From Paragordius varius (Eukaryota; Nematomorpha): 64,000 nt of DNA. A model generated the notes under the pieces. It ran no database searches. It saw nothing but the letters and a program-made list of their open reading frames with translations, and had not been told where the DNA came from. This document shows positions 23,401 to 36,265 of this stretch, piece after piece (position 1 is the first letter of the stretch; each line of letters begins with the position of its first letter). The DNA lies in the NCBI GenBank assembly GCA_964247055.1, contig OZ176050.1, forward strand, positions 4,030,001 to 4,094,000, written 5' to 3'. The translations under genes and the position numbers were made by a program.

Positions 23401-26400
23401 ATCATATATATAATATCAAATTCATTATTCCTAAAAAATCTATATTAGATTTTATATTATTTTCATTTAAAATATGTTTCAAAAATTTAAGTCCATATTT
23501 ATTTAGCTTTTTACTTAGTTTGATAATCATTATTTTTTCATTTAGCCACCCAACAAAATACGTATGACTGGAATGGCAAAGTAGTTTTTTTAAATTTAGT
23601 TTGCAATTAAACAAATTATTACAACATTGTAGTTTAAACTTTTATGGTATATAGGATATTATCGGTAATTAAGTATAGCCTTCATATATAAAAATATTCC
23701 TTAGATATTGTTGGATACTATCAACTATCTTGCTTCAAATCCAATTAAAAGTGATTCTAAACACTCCAAATCAGAATCATTAATGACAAAAACTAATGAA
23801 ACAAATACTGAACGCATATTAAACCTTATGGAATCATTTGGTAATGCTAAATTACCCATATCGAAAGAGGTGATAGAACAGTTACGAAATAGTATCCTAC
23901 CAACCTTGAATGATTATGCCTCAACTAAACAAATCCCTGCCTTTTCGCTTGAGAGCCTTAATGTAATTATTTTACATATTTTTTGAAAATATGGGTTTGA
24001 TTTAAGTAGCTATATAATTTCTAAAAGTATATGAAATACATTACCATATTTTTTTAAAAAATAAAATTTAACTAGTTTCAGAGCTATAATGTATTTTATA
24101 AAATAGATAATCGTAATTAAGTCAATGTACTCTATTAATTAATCAAATTATTTTATTTGTGAGAAACTTGGGTTAATATGGCCATATTTATGCAAAGTCA
24201 TGTATAATGAAATTTTAACTAAATAATCGAAATAAAGACAAAATTATCGACCATTCTTTCATGCCCAATATTATAAATTTTAATTTTAAATAACCTTTAA
24301 TTTTACGATTTGATATTAAAAAAATACATTTTAGACGAATGAAACTCTTTCGCTTACGAATTCGTCATCACCCCGAAGTGCAGCTCCCAAAGGATCAAAC
24401 TTTAATCAAACTTCCATAATGAATGGTACTGTTGATTTTTACAGGTTTATTTTATACCTGTTTAGCTTTTAAGGTTTTGTGTAATGCTATGTAATATTAG
24501 TTATTTATATATAAAAATTTGAATTTTACCCTATTAATGAATGTCCTACCTACCTTTTAACACTTTTAAACGAAACCTTTATATCTCTAAAAACTTATTT
24601 AATGCATAAGTTAATTAAAGAATGAAATATATTTATCATTTATGTTTTGTAGATATTTATAATACTATATTAACAATTTAATTTATATTTATCTCATATA
24701 CTAAATTGGCTATGCAGAAATTAATTGTACGTATCTTATAATATATACAATTTACAGTGGCGCTATGAATTTACGTGGAATGTCAATCCCGCAGTTGGAA
24801 TCTATGCTTAAAGTTTGTCAACAAAACTCACAAGAAACGTCAACCCTTTTCCCGGCTAATTGGCAAAAAGTCTTTTTGATTAAACGTCACCTCCTTATCC
24901 GACTTTGTAAAGAAAAACAAGGCGATTCGGTAAGCTATTAAATAAAACTTAAAATATATATACAAAGACGGATGAACTGAAAAAAAATATTAAAATTCTT
25001 TAATCACTATGATAATCTTGGTGTTTTATAAAATCTATTTTGTTAATTTGCGAAATCTGGTATAGAGATAATAGGTAATTCATTATATAGGGGTTTATAA
25101 AAAATTTAAGAATATAAATATCGTTTTATAAATATATTAAGTTTTTTCTTAAAATTTTACTGTAATAAAGAACTTTTATGCATTTGTCTAATTTTATAAT
25201 AGGTTTCTTTTATACCAGTATGATATTTGATTTAGTCAACTTTTAATTTTTGTGAAATATTTAAGCCTTGGATGAGTTATAGTTATATAATTAATACTTT
25301 AATTTTACATTAAATTCAAATTATAAGTAAAATGTAATAAACATGTTATAAAAGATAATTCTAAGCTTTTATATTAAAGTCTTTCGATTACTTAAAAGTT
25401 GGCACCCTGTTCAATATAGTCATCATTATGAATATTAAATATGGGATTTACCTCTGATTTTACGCCCTTATATTTAATACTGTATCTTTATTTTTATTAC
25501 AGTTTTATACACCACGGATTGAAACGCTTGCCAAAGATTTTGAAGACATTTTGTCGGCTTTAAGAAACGATTCAAAGAATGAAATTACAAAAGACTCACT
25601 AAAAAATACGGATGAGACTATTAAGACTGATAAAATACCATATAACTTGTCACACTTGAATGATAGTGATAAACAATCTTGTATTGCTACATGTATTAGC
25701 CTCCTAAATTATTACACTCACAAAGCTGATGGTTATCGAGCTTACCGTCTTAAAAATTTGTTTGATACACTTGTCACCGAATTCGAAAGTATTCCAAAGA
25801 CGCCTCCTATGGAAAAAATGCCGACAAACGAATCGCTCGCTGTTTTTAATAACGAAACATCGACGAATTTGTTTGGTGCGAAATTATCGGTACCAAAAAT
25901 ATTGGATATTTGTGCAGCTATTATTGGTATATTTATATATATATATACCATTTACAGTTTAATTTCACCCTTAAACAATTCAAATTCACCCTTGAACAAT
26001 TCTAATTCACCTTCGAAAAATTCAAATTCACCCTAAAATAAATTATGTGTTTTTTAAGATTAAAATTACCTATATTTTTTATATTTTGAAAAAAGAAATT
26101 TTGTTTAAAATTAAAATAATACTGAAAAATTAATAAACTATGCCATAAAAATATATTTAATTTTAATGATGATATTGGACTGAAATTTGATAATTTATTT
26201 TTAGGGTGAATCGAATTGTTCAAGGGTGAATTTGAATTGTAAATGGTATATATATTTGATTATATAATCGTTAAAAATATCTAAATTTTAGGAATGATTT
26301 TTTTGTTATCCATGTTAAAAACGTAAATAATATTGATTGTTATGAGGTTTTTTCTGACATTCCTGTGGGTTTTATTGAAATTATTCGTTTTGGAAATTTT

Positions 26401-29400
26401 TTCTGTTTTCTAGTGATATTTTATCTACATTTATAATGTTTTTTTTAAATATCCTTTTACCAATAACAGCCCAAAAAAGATTGGGAACATTACCTGTCGA
26501 TGCATTTAACAATTTGGAAGTGAGCAACAATGCTTCCGTCTCAGTTTTAGAAGAAATTACACTTAGATCGAATAAAAAGCCCGTACCTGGTATACTATTA
26601 GCAATCAAAATTAAATATTAATATGTCTTTTATGTTTTAAATTTTTTGATTTTCATATATCGAAATATTAGGATACGTTAATGCAATCATGGATTTGTTA
26701 CAAGAAGGTTCAATAGCACCCTTAGTACCTACTAAATACTCTAATACAATGAATGACAATACTCAAAATAATAGCAATCCTGAAATGTCTTTTGACTCCA
26801 AAGATTCAAATATGAATGATTTAACGACCGAAAAATTATCGGCTCCGGAAGGGAATCATACAGAAAATGTCTCATCAGCTCGAACAATTAATAAGAAATT
26901 TAATTCGGCTGCCGCCTCGAACGTTAACAATTTATGTAAAAAATATTAATTTACAATTAGTTTTCAAAAATTTTATAATATACATCTTATAATCATCTTG
27001 TTAAAATAAACAGCGCTTCTAAACTAATTGGCTCAGTTTAATCAGGCACTTTTCCAATATTTATATGAAGTTTTAGTTTTTATCGTTTAAAGTTAAAACA
27101 TTCCTGGTCATTATATGTGCGCAAGCTATAATATTAATTATAATTATTGCTAAAATTCTACATTATTTGATTTAATTAAAATTTAAGTTTTTTTAAAGAG
27201 GCTCAACATTCGTTCCTTCAAAAATATGTTGTTTCATTGAGCAATTTGATTTAATTACAAATAATTATAAAAAAAGATAGAGAATTGACACTACATTAAA
27301 CGTTATAAGAAAAATGTAAATTTTTAAACTGCCATACTTTTTAAACCATGATTTTTTTAATCTGAATGATTAAGACTGTAAAATATTGAGTGTGTAATCA
27401 ACACAACATCTCTATTCTTTATTTTGTAACTCAAAACGATAAGTTTAAACTAAAAAAATCATGGTTTTAATAAGATGAATTAATTATAATTTTGTTGAAA
27501 TTTTATTTTATGTTTTATACAGTTTATGATGCAAACGGGCCTAAAAGCCACATAGAATATAATGCTTGGAAACTTTTGAACATAGCCGCCGGGTGTGAGG
27601 GCAAATTCTATGATACAATTATACCATTAGGAAAACGTATTTTTTTTAAATCGTTTTTTCTCATATGTTTTTATCGAAAAATAAATGGTAACACAAAATT
27701 TTAATATTGATTATATGCAATGAATAAAATTTGTTTTGCAAGTATTAGTTATTTTTTATGTAAAAAGATTATTAAAAATTGCTCAAGTTCCGGATATTTT
27801 ATTAGTTTTTCAAAATAAAGGGTAATTATTTATTTTTATGTTTATATATATAGCCATACCCGATTTCGACAAAATTTATGATGCTACTTCGTATTTGGTA
27901 AATCTTGTGTTGGGAAAACATAATCCTTCAGTCGGTATTATGGGAACCTTGATAAATGCTCGAATAAACAAGTATTTAATTTTTTTAGTTTTGAAAGCAC
28001 ACATTTTAATTTTAATGAATAAATTAATTGCTTTTATAAAATTAACAATGTTTTCGATTTGATTTTTGACCTAATTCGATAATTTACATTTTTTCAGGAG
28101 TTTTATTATTATTTTTGTTTTAGAAAACAGTCTGTAATTATCTAATGATTATTGCGATTTTTACTTATTAAAATTATTTATTTTTATATATATTTTATTT
28201 CAAAAGTGATGATTTGAAATCGGCCTTAAGTGAGTTCCACAAGTATGCGTTGGAATTCAAGCAAACACCCCAAATGACCCATCTAATGAAACGGTTAATC
28301 AATCTCAACGATACTGAAAATTTGCAGAAATGTAATTTTATATATTATCTTTAAACTTTTAAATTATTCAATTATACTTATTTATTTTTACATTTTTTAA
28401 GATTTTGTTTGAAAGATGCGTAAAAAATTACTATTTTCAAACAAAATTTTATTGATTTTTGAAAATATTTATACCTCAAAAGTATAAATAATACATGTCT
28501 CCCTAACTTTTTATTTAAATTATTTAGCTTTTTGTTTTTTTTACTTTCAATCATCAGCCATTGACAAAAAATTTAACAAGTATTGAAAAGGAAAAGTATC
28601 GTTTGATTAAATTAATAATTAATATAAAATAAGACAATTAAGTCCATCAGTTTCAAACCCTTGAATAATTTAAAATTTACCCTCGAACAATTTAAATTCA
28701 CCCTAAAATAAATTGTGATTTTTAAGATTAAAAATTATTACTATTATTAATATTTTTAAGATATTGAATTCTGCCTTAAAGTATTGTAAAAATAATAAAC
28801 TATTCGCACAAATATATTTCATATTAAAGAGAAGGTATCTTAGCACGAAAACAAATAATTTATTTTTAGGGTAAATTTGAATTGTTCGAGGGTGAATTTG
28901 AATTGTTTAAGGGTGAATTTGAATTGATTTTTTCCAAAAACATTTATTGATATTTTGTGCTTTTCATTTTTATGATAATGTATAATATTTAGTGGTTGAT
29001 GTGTCTTCCGAAATTCATACGGAAACAAACGTTTTGATTGATTTACTTTTTGCTTTCATTGATTTGGGGCGCATGAAAGAGGCCGGAAAAGTTATTGAAG
29101 TATTTGTGTTTTTATTCTAATCTTTAGATTTTGGTTCTAAATTATTTTTAAGTTAGCATATATTCCAATTTTTTGATTTTAATTTTTGATTCAATTTTTA
29201 AGGATTTTATTTATTATATGTGTGTTTCATAGTCACCTAGCTTCCAATATCGCCCAAATCGATTTGACTTTTACTGTAGTCGTTATATACGAAATTGCCA
29301 AGTATTTTTTTAGAATATTTAACATATAATTGTAAATATTCATTTTCACTAATTACAAAATTAAAATATTTAATAATTTATTAATATAATATAAGCTTAA

Positions 29401-32400
29401 AAAATATTTTTAATTATCATTTATAATACTATTATTTTTTTAATAAATAGACGAAAGAATTGGAATTTTTGGTGAACGCATTAAAGGATACGAAAGATGA
29501 TGCTTGTCGAGATGCTATGTATTACAATCTGTTGAAAGTTTACGGTATGATTTTTTAGCCAATTTAATTATATATTTTATACATTTTTGATATAACTACA
29601 TTGTTTGCTAGTGAAAAATATGTTTTAAATTGAATTTTTTGCTTTTATTTTAAAAACTTTATATTGGTTTTATAACTAAGAGGTATGTAATGCGCCATAT
29701 AAAATATATTTAATAAATAGCGGCATTACTAGGTTTGCTAATAGCGTGGTTTTGAAATATGGGGGATAAGCACATTCCTAATTACATGGGAAAAATAAAA
29801 AAATAAGCTAAAATTATATTTGCTTCATATATTTCGATTGCGGCAACAAATAAAACTTTTGCGTTCAAAAAATTTACCTACTTGCTTTCTTATATACCAT
29901 TTACAATTCCAATTTACCCTTGAACAATTAAAATTCACCCTCAAATAAAATATATGTTTTTTAAGATTAATAATTACCTATATTTTTATATATTTTAAAA
30001 AATAAAATGCCATAAAGATATATTTCATATTAATATTATGTTAGTCCGAAAACATATAATTTATTTTTAGGATGAATTTTAACTGTGGTATATATTAAAA
30101 GTCTTGCGTCATTAAGTATGAATTTTTTAATATAACTTATTTTTATGATGCGTAGAACGGAATCAATCCAAGGAAGAGGCTATAAAACTGTGGGAAAAAA
30201 TGGTTGAAAATGAAAACTCCGGATATTTTTATTATTTGCTACCCAAATCAACTGCTGAAACAAAAGGAGGTGATATATCTAATGATCAATTAAACGCAAT
30301 AAATGAAGCTAAAAATGACAGTCAAGATAATAAAACAATCAATTTAAACGACTCTTCAACTACTGTAACGAATGGTATTTATTTTTTTAATTAAACCATA
30401 TTTTTATTAAAGCATTTTTTTCATGATAAATATAATATAATTAACCCACTTTTCGCAATTTATTGGTTTTTACTATCTTTTAGTGTGCACTTTATTCACA
30501 ATAATTTGGTATTTTACCACAATTTTAAGTTTGGTTTTTAACTTATTGTTATTTTTCAAACAAATTCATTTAAATTATTTACTGGTAAAATGTTTTTAAT
30601 TTTTATTTTTTTATTTAGAAAATGTCGTTTATAAAATGGGATCTGACTCCAAAATTGGTTTGCGACAACGTATAATGCAGGACACGGCAAAAATTAGGAA
30701 TTTGCGTTTATTGGCTCGGATCATACGCTCCGATTCTAATGCACATAGTTTGCAACTTTTTAATTTATGGGAGTTTTATTAAGTTGTTTTAACGTATTCT
30801 TAATAAATTATTCTTTAATAATTGGTGACATAGTCATAAATAATTTACGATAAAAATTAGATGTTTCCTAAAGACAACCACCATGTTTATAAATCTAATT
30901 TTTTTAACTAAAAATTAATCTAATAAAATCGTAATTTCATAGGTTATGTAAAAAAATGTAGAAAAATATATATAACACTTGTATTTACTTTTTATTTATT
31001 CCATACATTATCAATTTCGTTTGCATTTATTTTGTTGTTATACTAAGGTGATGAATCAATATGTCATAACATTTCACTACCTTTTAAAATCCCCACGGGT
31101 CCAAAAAATACACCAACTGCAACATTTGCCAATCAAAATGAAATCCGACAGGATACGGAAAATTCTATAATCAATGATCAAGGAAATTCTGAACGTCAAA
31201 ATCAGGTATAATTATAGGTGCATCTCTAAAATGCTTTTAAACCAAACTTATAACGATAAAAAGTAAAAGATTAACTTTTTTTAACTTTGATTTTAATATA
31301 ATTTATATCTTTTTACTAAATTATATAATTAAAGCTGTTAGCTATCGAAATATTATCCAAATTTCAACAAAACAATATGTTTAATTATTAATTATGGTAT
31401 GAGAAATAATAAATTTTATTTTCCATGTTTTGTCTATACAATTTAAATTTTTACATGGAGCGATATTCGTATGTTTACATAAAATAACTTCTTAGGATTT
31501 TGATAAAGAACGCCAAATAATGCAAGAAATTGGAAACGGTGATGTTGCAAAAGCCTATCTTTTAAAACAAAAGTATATTTTTTTGTTTAATTTCTAATTA
31601 TTTCGTTTGAGGTTTTACATGTATGTAAGTTTTTTTAATATACCATCTACATTTCAAATTTATCCTAAAAATAAATTATGTGTTTTCGGGCTTATATATT
31701 CATCATTATTAAAAAATATATTCTTATAACATAGTTTATTATTTTTTTAGTATTATATTAATTTTAAGCGTTTTTTTATTTTTTAATTATATCAAAATAT
31801 GGGTATTTTAAATTTTGAAAATCATAATTTCTTTTAGGGTATATTTCAAGGGTGAATTTCGATTATTCAAGGGTGAATTTGAATTGTTCAAGGGTATATT
31901 TGAATTGTTAAAGGGTGAATTTGAATTGTTTAAGGGTGAATTGGAATTGTTCAAAGGTGTATTTGAATTGTTCAAGGGTGAATTTGAATCGTTCAAGGGT
32001 ATATTTGAATTGTTCGAGGGTGAGTTTAAATTGTTCACGGACGAAGTTGAACTGTAAATGGTATATTCAATTAATATTTTTTAGCTAATTACTAGATGAA
32101 CATTGTTATTTTATATAGATTGTATTGAAAAATGTTTTCTCTTAAATCAATAATTTAGATTATACCAAAACTCAAAGAGTATACTTTCACCCAAAACTTA
32201 TGCCGCATTGATGGAGGGATTGCTTAAGACTGATGGTAAATTAATTCTTTTTGGTGTATTTTGAATTTTACCAAAAATAATTTAAATAATTAGATTGGTA
32301 ATTGCAATTTATATGAAAAGAAAAAACCTCTATTGAACCATAATTTAATATATGTTGTCGTCTAAATTACGTTTTGCATGATTATAATTTTCATCATAAT

Positions 32401-34883
32401 GAGTTGAGTTATATTGTCCTTTTTTTGCTATAATAAGATAATGTTTTGGATGCGTTACGTTTGGGTGAAGAAATGACATCTTATGGTTTGTATGTGCCCT
32501 TACCCCTCATAAAAAGTTTGTTGAGTCGCTTATCAGCGCAAGGGAAAGTCGGGGAAATTATTGAACGCATCCCTGCCCTTATAAGTGTGACTGAGGTGCG
32601 GAATCGTATAAATATCCCCCGTTATATATCCTACGCTTACACAAATAGGTATGAAAATGATGCATATCTAAATTTTATCATACATTTTTGCAGTTATAAA
32701 TTTTTGAGAAGAAGAAACTAACCAGGTTATTTACCGTAAAATCCGTAGTAATGGTGGCCCCCCTACCTAAAAAGAGCGTTTTTAAACCCATCACTTTTAG
32801 ATATTTTTTTAAAGGTTGATTAGGAAAAGGAGTTACTGTTAAAATTTGTGTGTTATATCCCGCAAGTTAACTAGTTTTGCATTCTAGTACGCCAAAAACA
32901 TGAATAATATTTGATTTTATATGAAGTATATGAATAAATTATTATTCAACTATATATTAAGTATTAGAAAATAAATTGTATAAAAATTTATTATATTTGG
33001 GTCACGATACAATTCATAAGCCATGATTTAGGGGAGTTTACAGTAGTACATAAATTATTTTCTTTTATTGGATTTCATTTACTCAAAATAAATAATAGTG
33101 TATGTATTATTATAAATAGCGGACGATTTGGGGATTACATTACAGAATTGGAAAAAAGTTGCCATCAAAATGAATTAAGTAATGTCAAATTACCGTTTGG
33201 AATTGTGTATGGTTTATCCAAAGAACCTGACAAATCAGACAGAAGTATTTATTATTTAGTATTTTTGATAAAATAAAACATTTGGGATTATATATATATA
33301 AGAGATATTTTTAATAGAATTTATGAGTTTGAACCTTAAATGCCTTATTAATTATTATTTATTAAATTAATTTTTATCTTTTTTGTTACTCAGCATTTTT
33401 AAAATGTTTAATCTTCTTTTATGGTTTTGAGTTCTTTAAATTATTTTTAAAATTTTATTCTATCTATCAACCCATTAGTTTTACAGTTATCCAAAGTTTA
33501 CATGGACAAATTCAACATTTTTGCGGGGTATAATACCATGTTTACCTATTACTTTCTTTCGCGACAATTTGAAAAAGCTCATGACTTGTATAACACAATT
33601 TTAAAGCCTAATTTGAAACCGTTGGCTGATGTGAATGTAGTGAATGATAAAACAGAAAACATTTCAAACAATGAACATGATTTAAGTATTAATCAAGATA
33701 AATTCGACCATGAAAAGTTGCGTGAAGCCCATCTCAATCTCATAAATATTTGTAGGGATGCCAAAATCAAAAATGATGTATTTGTACTATTTTTCTTACA
33801 ATTAGAATGTGTGGTTTTAATTTTAAAAATCATTTTTGTTTCTTTTTGAGATTTTAACATGGTTCGAAATAGCAACAATATTTATTTGAATTATGCTCTG
33901 ATTTTTAATAAGGTGTGCCTAATTTTGTATAGAGGCAAAATATTACAGGTAAAAAATAATAAGTACCATTTTTTATACCCTATCGTTTTAAATTGAGAAA
34001 TGGTAAAAATAATGTAAATTGGTTGAGCATCAAATTCTTCTCACATTTTAATGGGTCATATACTATAGTTGTTTCCGCAAAACAATAGAAACGGCTTTTT
34101 TATGTTTTGTGTTTATAATAATTTTTAAATCTCAAATATATTTGCGCAGGATGCAGCCCTTAAATTTTTGATTTATGATATGGAGATTGAAAGAAAGCAA
34201 GACTTGGGCCTTCTTTACAGCTTTTGGATAAGTTTAAAATGTATGTTAAATATTTTGATTTACTATAAAATAAGCTTGGAATCGAAACTTCCGTAATTTA
34301 CCTCCTTTGTGAAAAAAATATATTTAGTTAGCATTTTACATTATTTTCACCATAAATATATTTTTTCACTCTTAAAATTAGGACCAATTTTTTGGAAAAT
34401 AATAGGTATCTAGCTACTCAATTTTAAATCTATATTACATCAAAATAATACTAAATGATTGTAAAAATATAAATTTAAAAGAGAGATTTTAATCATTTGT
34501 AAAAATTAATTATATTTTAGCATCAATGAAAAAAATATATATATATCATTATTAGGTCATAATGGTGCTTACACAGAGGCTTTGAATTTGTTTAATGAAG
34601 GCGTAGAACGTAAAGGCTTAGCTTTGGAGCATTTTAGAGTTTTTGCCCTGAGAGAACTCAAAAATTGTTTGGAATCTAATGGGACATTGGTGCCGTTCGA
34701 TATTTCTCAAGTATTTACTTTTTTTACAAATAAAATGTTAAAAGATTTATCAATATTTATAAGAACTAATTATTATTATTTTGATTATTGTAATTGCAAA
34801 AAATAGTAATATATAAATTTGTTTTATAATATCATATTATATTATTATTATAGCGGAACGTAGAAAATAGAATGGCACAATGA
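13567..34883 (+). CDS. LRPPRC: LRPPRC-like mitochondrial pentatricopeptide-repeat protein (about 36 exons, about 1,925 aa)
   Basis: LRPPRC works with SLIRP in the mitochondrial matrix to stabilise and polyadenylate mRNAs (family knowledge). Exons by splice site and phase: 13567-13628, 13655-13851, 13878-14000, 14027-14397, 17462-17582, 18062-18373, 18751-19000, 19401-19570, 19904-20044, 20283-20425, 21774-21864, 22113-22331, 23227-23258 (3' limit uncertain), 23705-23962, 24335-24444, 24758-24929, 25503-25926, 26470-26589, 26672-26935, 27523-27636, 27854-27971, 28207-28331, 28993-29099, 29233-29301, 29451-29544, 30156-30374, 30619-30747, 31048-31205, 31496-31572, 32159-32235, 32438-32648, 33120-33244, 33479-33777, 34150-34240, 34556-34710, 34854-34883. 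The N terminus MLQRAKNFNKVLKPA is basic and amphipathic, a good mitochondrial presequence. Diagnostic matches to human LRPPRC are SLHALLLIRCCG, ITHFNSLLKVF, TPNRITYQRFVSYVCESGN, RPHYFWPL, LLFAFIDLGRMKEAGKVIE, RDAMYYNLLKVY and, near the end, LVPFDISQ. It is longer than human LRPPRC (about 1,394 aa) because Ser/Asn/Lys-rich inserts separate the repeats. The last exon could instead read through to a TAG at 34806. Identity is firm; some limits are not. Confidence 0.9.
14662..17397 (-). mobile_element. hAT DNA transposon in LRPPRC intron 4, perfect 8-bp target duplication
   Basis: The terminal inverted repeats are CAGGGGTGGCCA on the left and TGGCCACCCCTG in complement on the right. The element is flanked by ATTTATAT on both sides (14654-14661 and 17398-17405). 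A transposase lies on the minus strand, antisense to the host gene. The element accounts for most of the 3,064-bp intron between 14397 and 17462. It keeps exact ends and a perfect duplication, and its transposase shows only about three frame changes, so it is younger than the hAT copy at 7.8 kb (inference). Confidence 0.95.
15203..17019 (-). pseudogene. hAT transposase with BED-type finger (GTF2IRD2/FAM200/ZBED-like clade)
   Basis: Read from 17019 downward. The first piece starts MSQKKLYRYKKDWE and contains the BED-like zinc site CTCLIC, later SNIERHYRSLHPHY. The middle piece (16488-15511) holds the catalytic region LDESTDYVGIAQ, then IVKLASIITDGAPAMIG and DYHCIIHNQVLCSK, then LHTDVRWLSR. The last piece (15505-15203) has the C-terminal dimerisation region with STYLCESAFSIMN. 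The order and motifs match the animal hAT transposases related to GTF2IRD2 and FAM200. Frame changes near 16920 (inside the finger), near 16490 in an A-run and near 15508 interrupt it, so this copy is not functional as it stands. Confidence 0.88.
20186..20214. repeat. (ATT)n microsatellite in an LRPPRC intron
   Basis: A clean trinucleotide run in the intron between exons at 19904-20044 and 20283-20425. Confidence 0.9.
20446..20473. repeat. (AT)n microsatellite in an LRPPRC intron
   Basis: A dinucleotide run just inside the intron after the exon ending at 20425. Confidence 0.9.
25944..26252. mobile_element. Palindromic 21-bp-unit element, copy 1 (LRPPRC intron)
   Basis: The left end TATACCATTTACAG leads into 21-bp units of the type TTCAAATTCACCC, and the right end mirrors them and closes with TGTAAATGGTATA. 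The centre is unique A+T-rich DNA shared with the other copies. It begins about 18 bp after the donor at 25927. Reading through the splice site therefore adds a run of Asn-Ser-Pro-Leu heptads and a stop at 26036, which I take as intronic. Confidence 0.85.
28650..28926. mobile_element. Palindromic 21-bp-unit element, copy 2 (LRPPRC intron), ends lost
   Basis: The internal arms (AATTTAAATTCACCC on the left, GGGTGAATTTGAATTG on the right) and the shared A+T-rich centre are present. The terminal TACCATTTACA motif is missing on both sides. This is a decayed copy. Confidence 0.75.
29892..30094. mobile_element. Palindromic 21-bp-unit element, copy 3 (LRPPRC intron), short
   Basis: The left end TATACCATTTACAATTC is followed by one or two units and the shared centre. 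The right arm is reduced to GGATGAATTTTAACTG and ends GTGGTATA. It is shorter than the other copies. Confidence 0.78.
31638..32066. mobile_element. Palindromic 21-bp-unit element, copy 4 (LRPPRC intron), expanded right arm
   Basis: The left arm is nearly unitless (ATACCATCTACATTTC then ATCC) while the right arm carries about ten 21-bp units between 31846 and 32050, ending TGTAAATGGTATA. The unit keeps frame (7 codons), so both strands show long low-complexity open frames here that are not genes. Confidence 0.85.
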
Positions 34884-35932
34884 ATATCAGAATGTTTGTA
34901 AATGGCATATATTTTTATATAGAATATTTTTAATCTAGTATTGATTTCAATAAATTGTGATTTTGTTTCCTTATAGTCCTTGATTTTTTAGATTCAAAAT
35001 TGATAAATTTTGGCGAAATAATTTTTGGATATGTAAAGTCGTGATTATAGGCTACAATTAAGTATAAAACTATACGGTCAAACCTCTTTTTATGGTTATC
35101 ACGGGACCAAATTGTTTTTACAACATATTTTAATTTTGGCACTATTATTGGTCGGCATAAAAATGCAAAAAAAAAATTTTTACGGTAAAAAATACGCACA
35201 GAAATTATTAGTTAGGAAAAAATCAGGTAAATGCCCTTTTTGAACGCAACTTTGCATTTTTACCAAATTTTTATATTCATCTACTTTTTGAATTTATCAT
35301 TATCATATAAACCTATTTGGTTAACCCATTTCAGCAGTTATAATCTTTAAAAATGGTTAATCATAATAAGATAATGCAGATAAAAATGGTAATCAGTTTT
35401 ATACTGTTTGTAGAGTTATTAAATGCATAAAAGTTACGACCGTTTATTTCGCACAAAAGGAAACGGTAAAATAAGGGTATAAAACCGCGAAAAAAAGATT
35501 TTAGGGTTTTACAGGATTTTCAGGCACCGTAAAAACAGTGATTATAATAGGAATATAATTTATTCCATAGTTTTTCATTTATTATTGTCAGGTAGAGTTT
35601 ACAGTTCAAAAGCAATATGATTCGCTTATATTTTGCGCTGTTAAAAAATTGTGTAGTTTATTCGCTTTTTTGAGCCAATAGAATAACTTTATCAAAATAT
35701 CAGACAATATTGAATTAAAAACTAGCAATGTATAATTACTCATACTATGTAAAAGAAAAATAATTTATTGCATAGTTTTGCGAATAAAAATGAGTAAATA
35801 AGTTTTGCGACCTTCACGTTCCACTTTTTGGCCTTCTTGCGTTTTTTGGCTCAAACATTTCAACCAGTCATATTCTTCCTAATATTATATAAAGAAAAAA
35901 GTTAATTGTCTTAAATTTGAATATATACCATT
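34884..35932. other. Intergenic region downstream of LRPPRC
   Basis: No gene was found. Open frames here are short and lack family resemblance. Confidence 0.5.
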
Positions 35933-36265
35933 TACAATTACATTTCACCCTTAAACAATTCAAATTCACCCTTGAACAATTCAAATTCACCCTCGAACAA
36001 TTCAAATTCACCCTCAAATAAAATACATGTTTTTTAAGATTAAAAATAACTATATTTTATATATTTTTTTTAAAATAAAATTTTTGTTTTAAATTCAAAT
36101 AATATTGAAAAATAATAAACTATACCATAAACATATATATCATATTAATAATGAGTTATATTAGTCTGACATAATTTATTATTTGAATTGTTCAAAGGTG
36201 AATTTGAATTTTTCAAGGGTGAATTTGAATTGTTCAAGGGTGAATTTGAACTGTAAATGGTATAT
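35933..36265. mobile_element. Palindromic 21-bp-unit element, copy 5
   Basis: The best-balanced copy: left end ATATACCATTTACA plus three to four units, shared A+T-rich centre, right arm with three units, and right end TGTAAATGGTATAT. It lies between LRPPRC and METTL1. Confidence 0.88.

Noticed and set aside
30748-30783. Extension of the LRPPRC exon to a TAA stop at 30783
   Set aside because: Splicing at 30747 to 31048 keeps phase and continues the LRPPRC alignment, so the stop is intronic.
31808-32057. Open frames on both strands with seven-residue repeats (Asn-Ser-Pro-Leu or Lys-Gly-Glu-Phe types)
   Set aside because: They are translations of the 21-bp unit of a palindromic repeat, which keeps frame on both strands. 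They are not genes.
34711-34806. Read-through C terminus of LRPPRC ending at TAG 34806
   Set aside because: The extra residues are low-complexity (Phe, Tyr, Asn, Lys) and begin at a donor like others in this gene. A short final exon at 34854 fits in phase, though I could not exclude the read-through.
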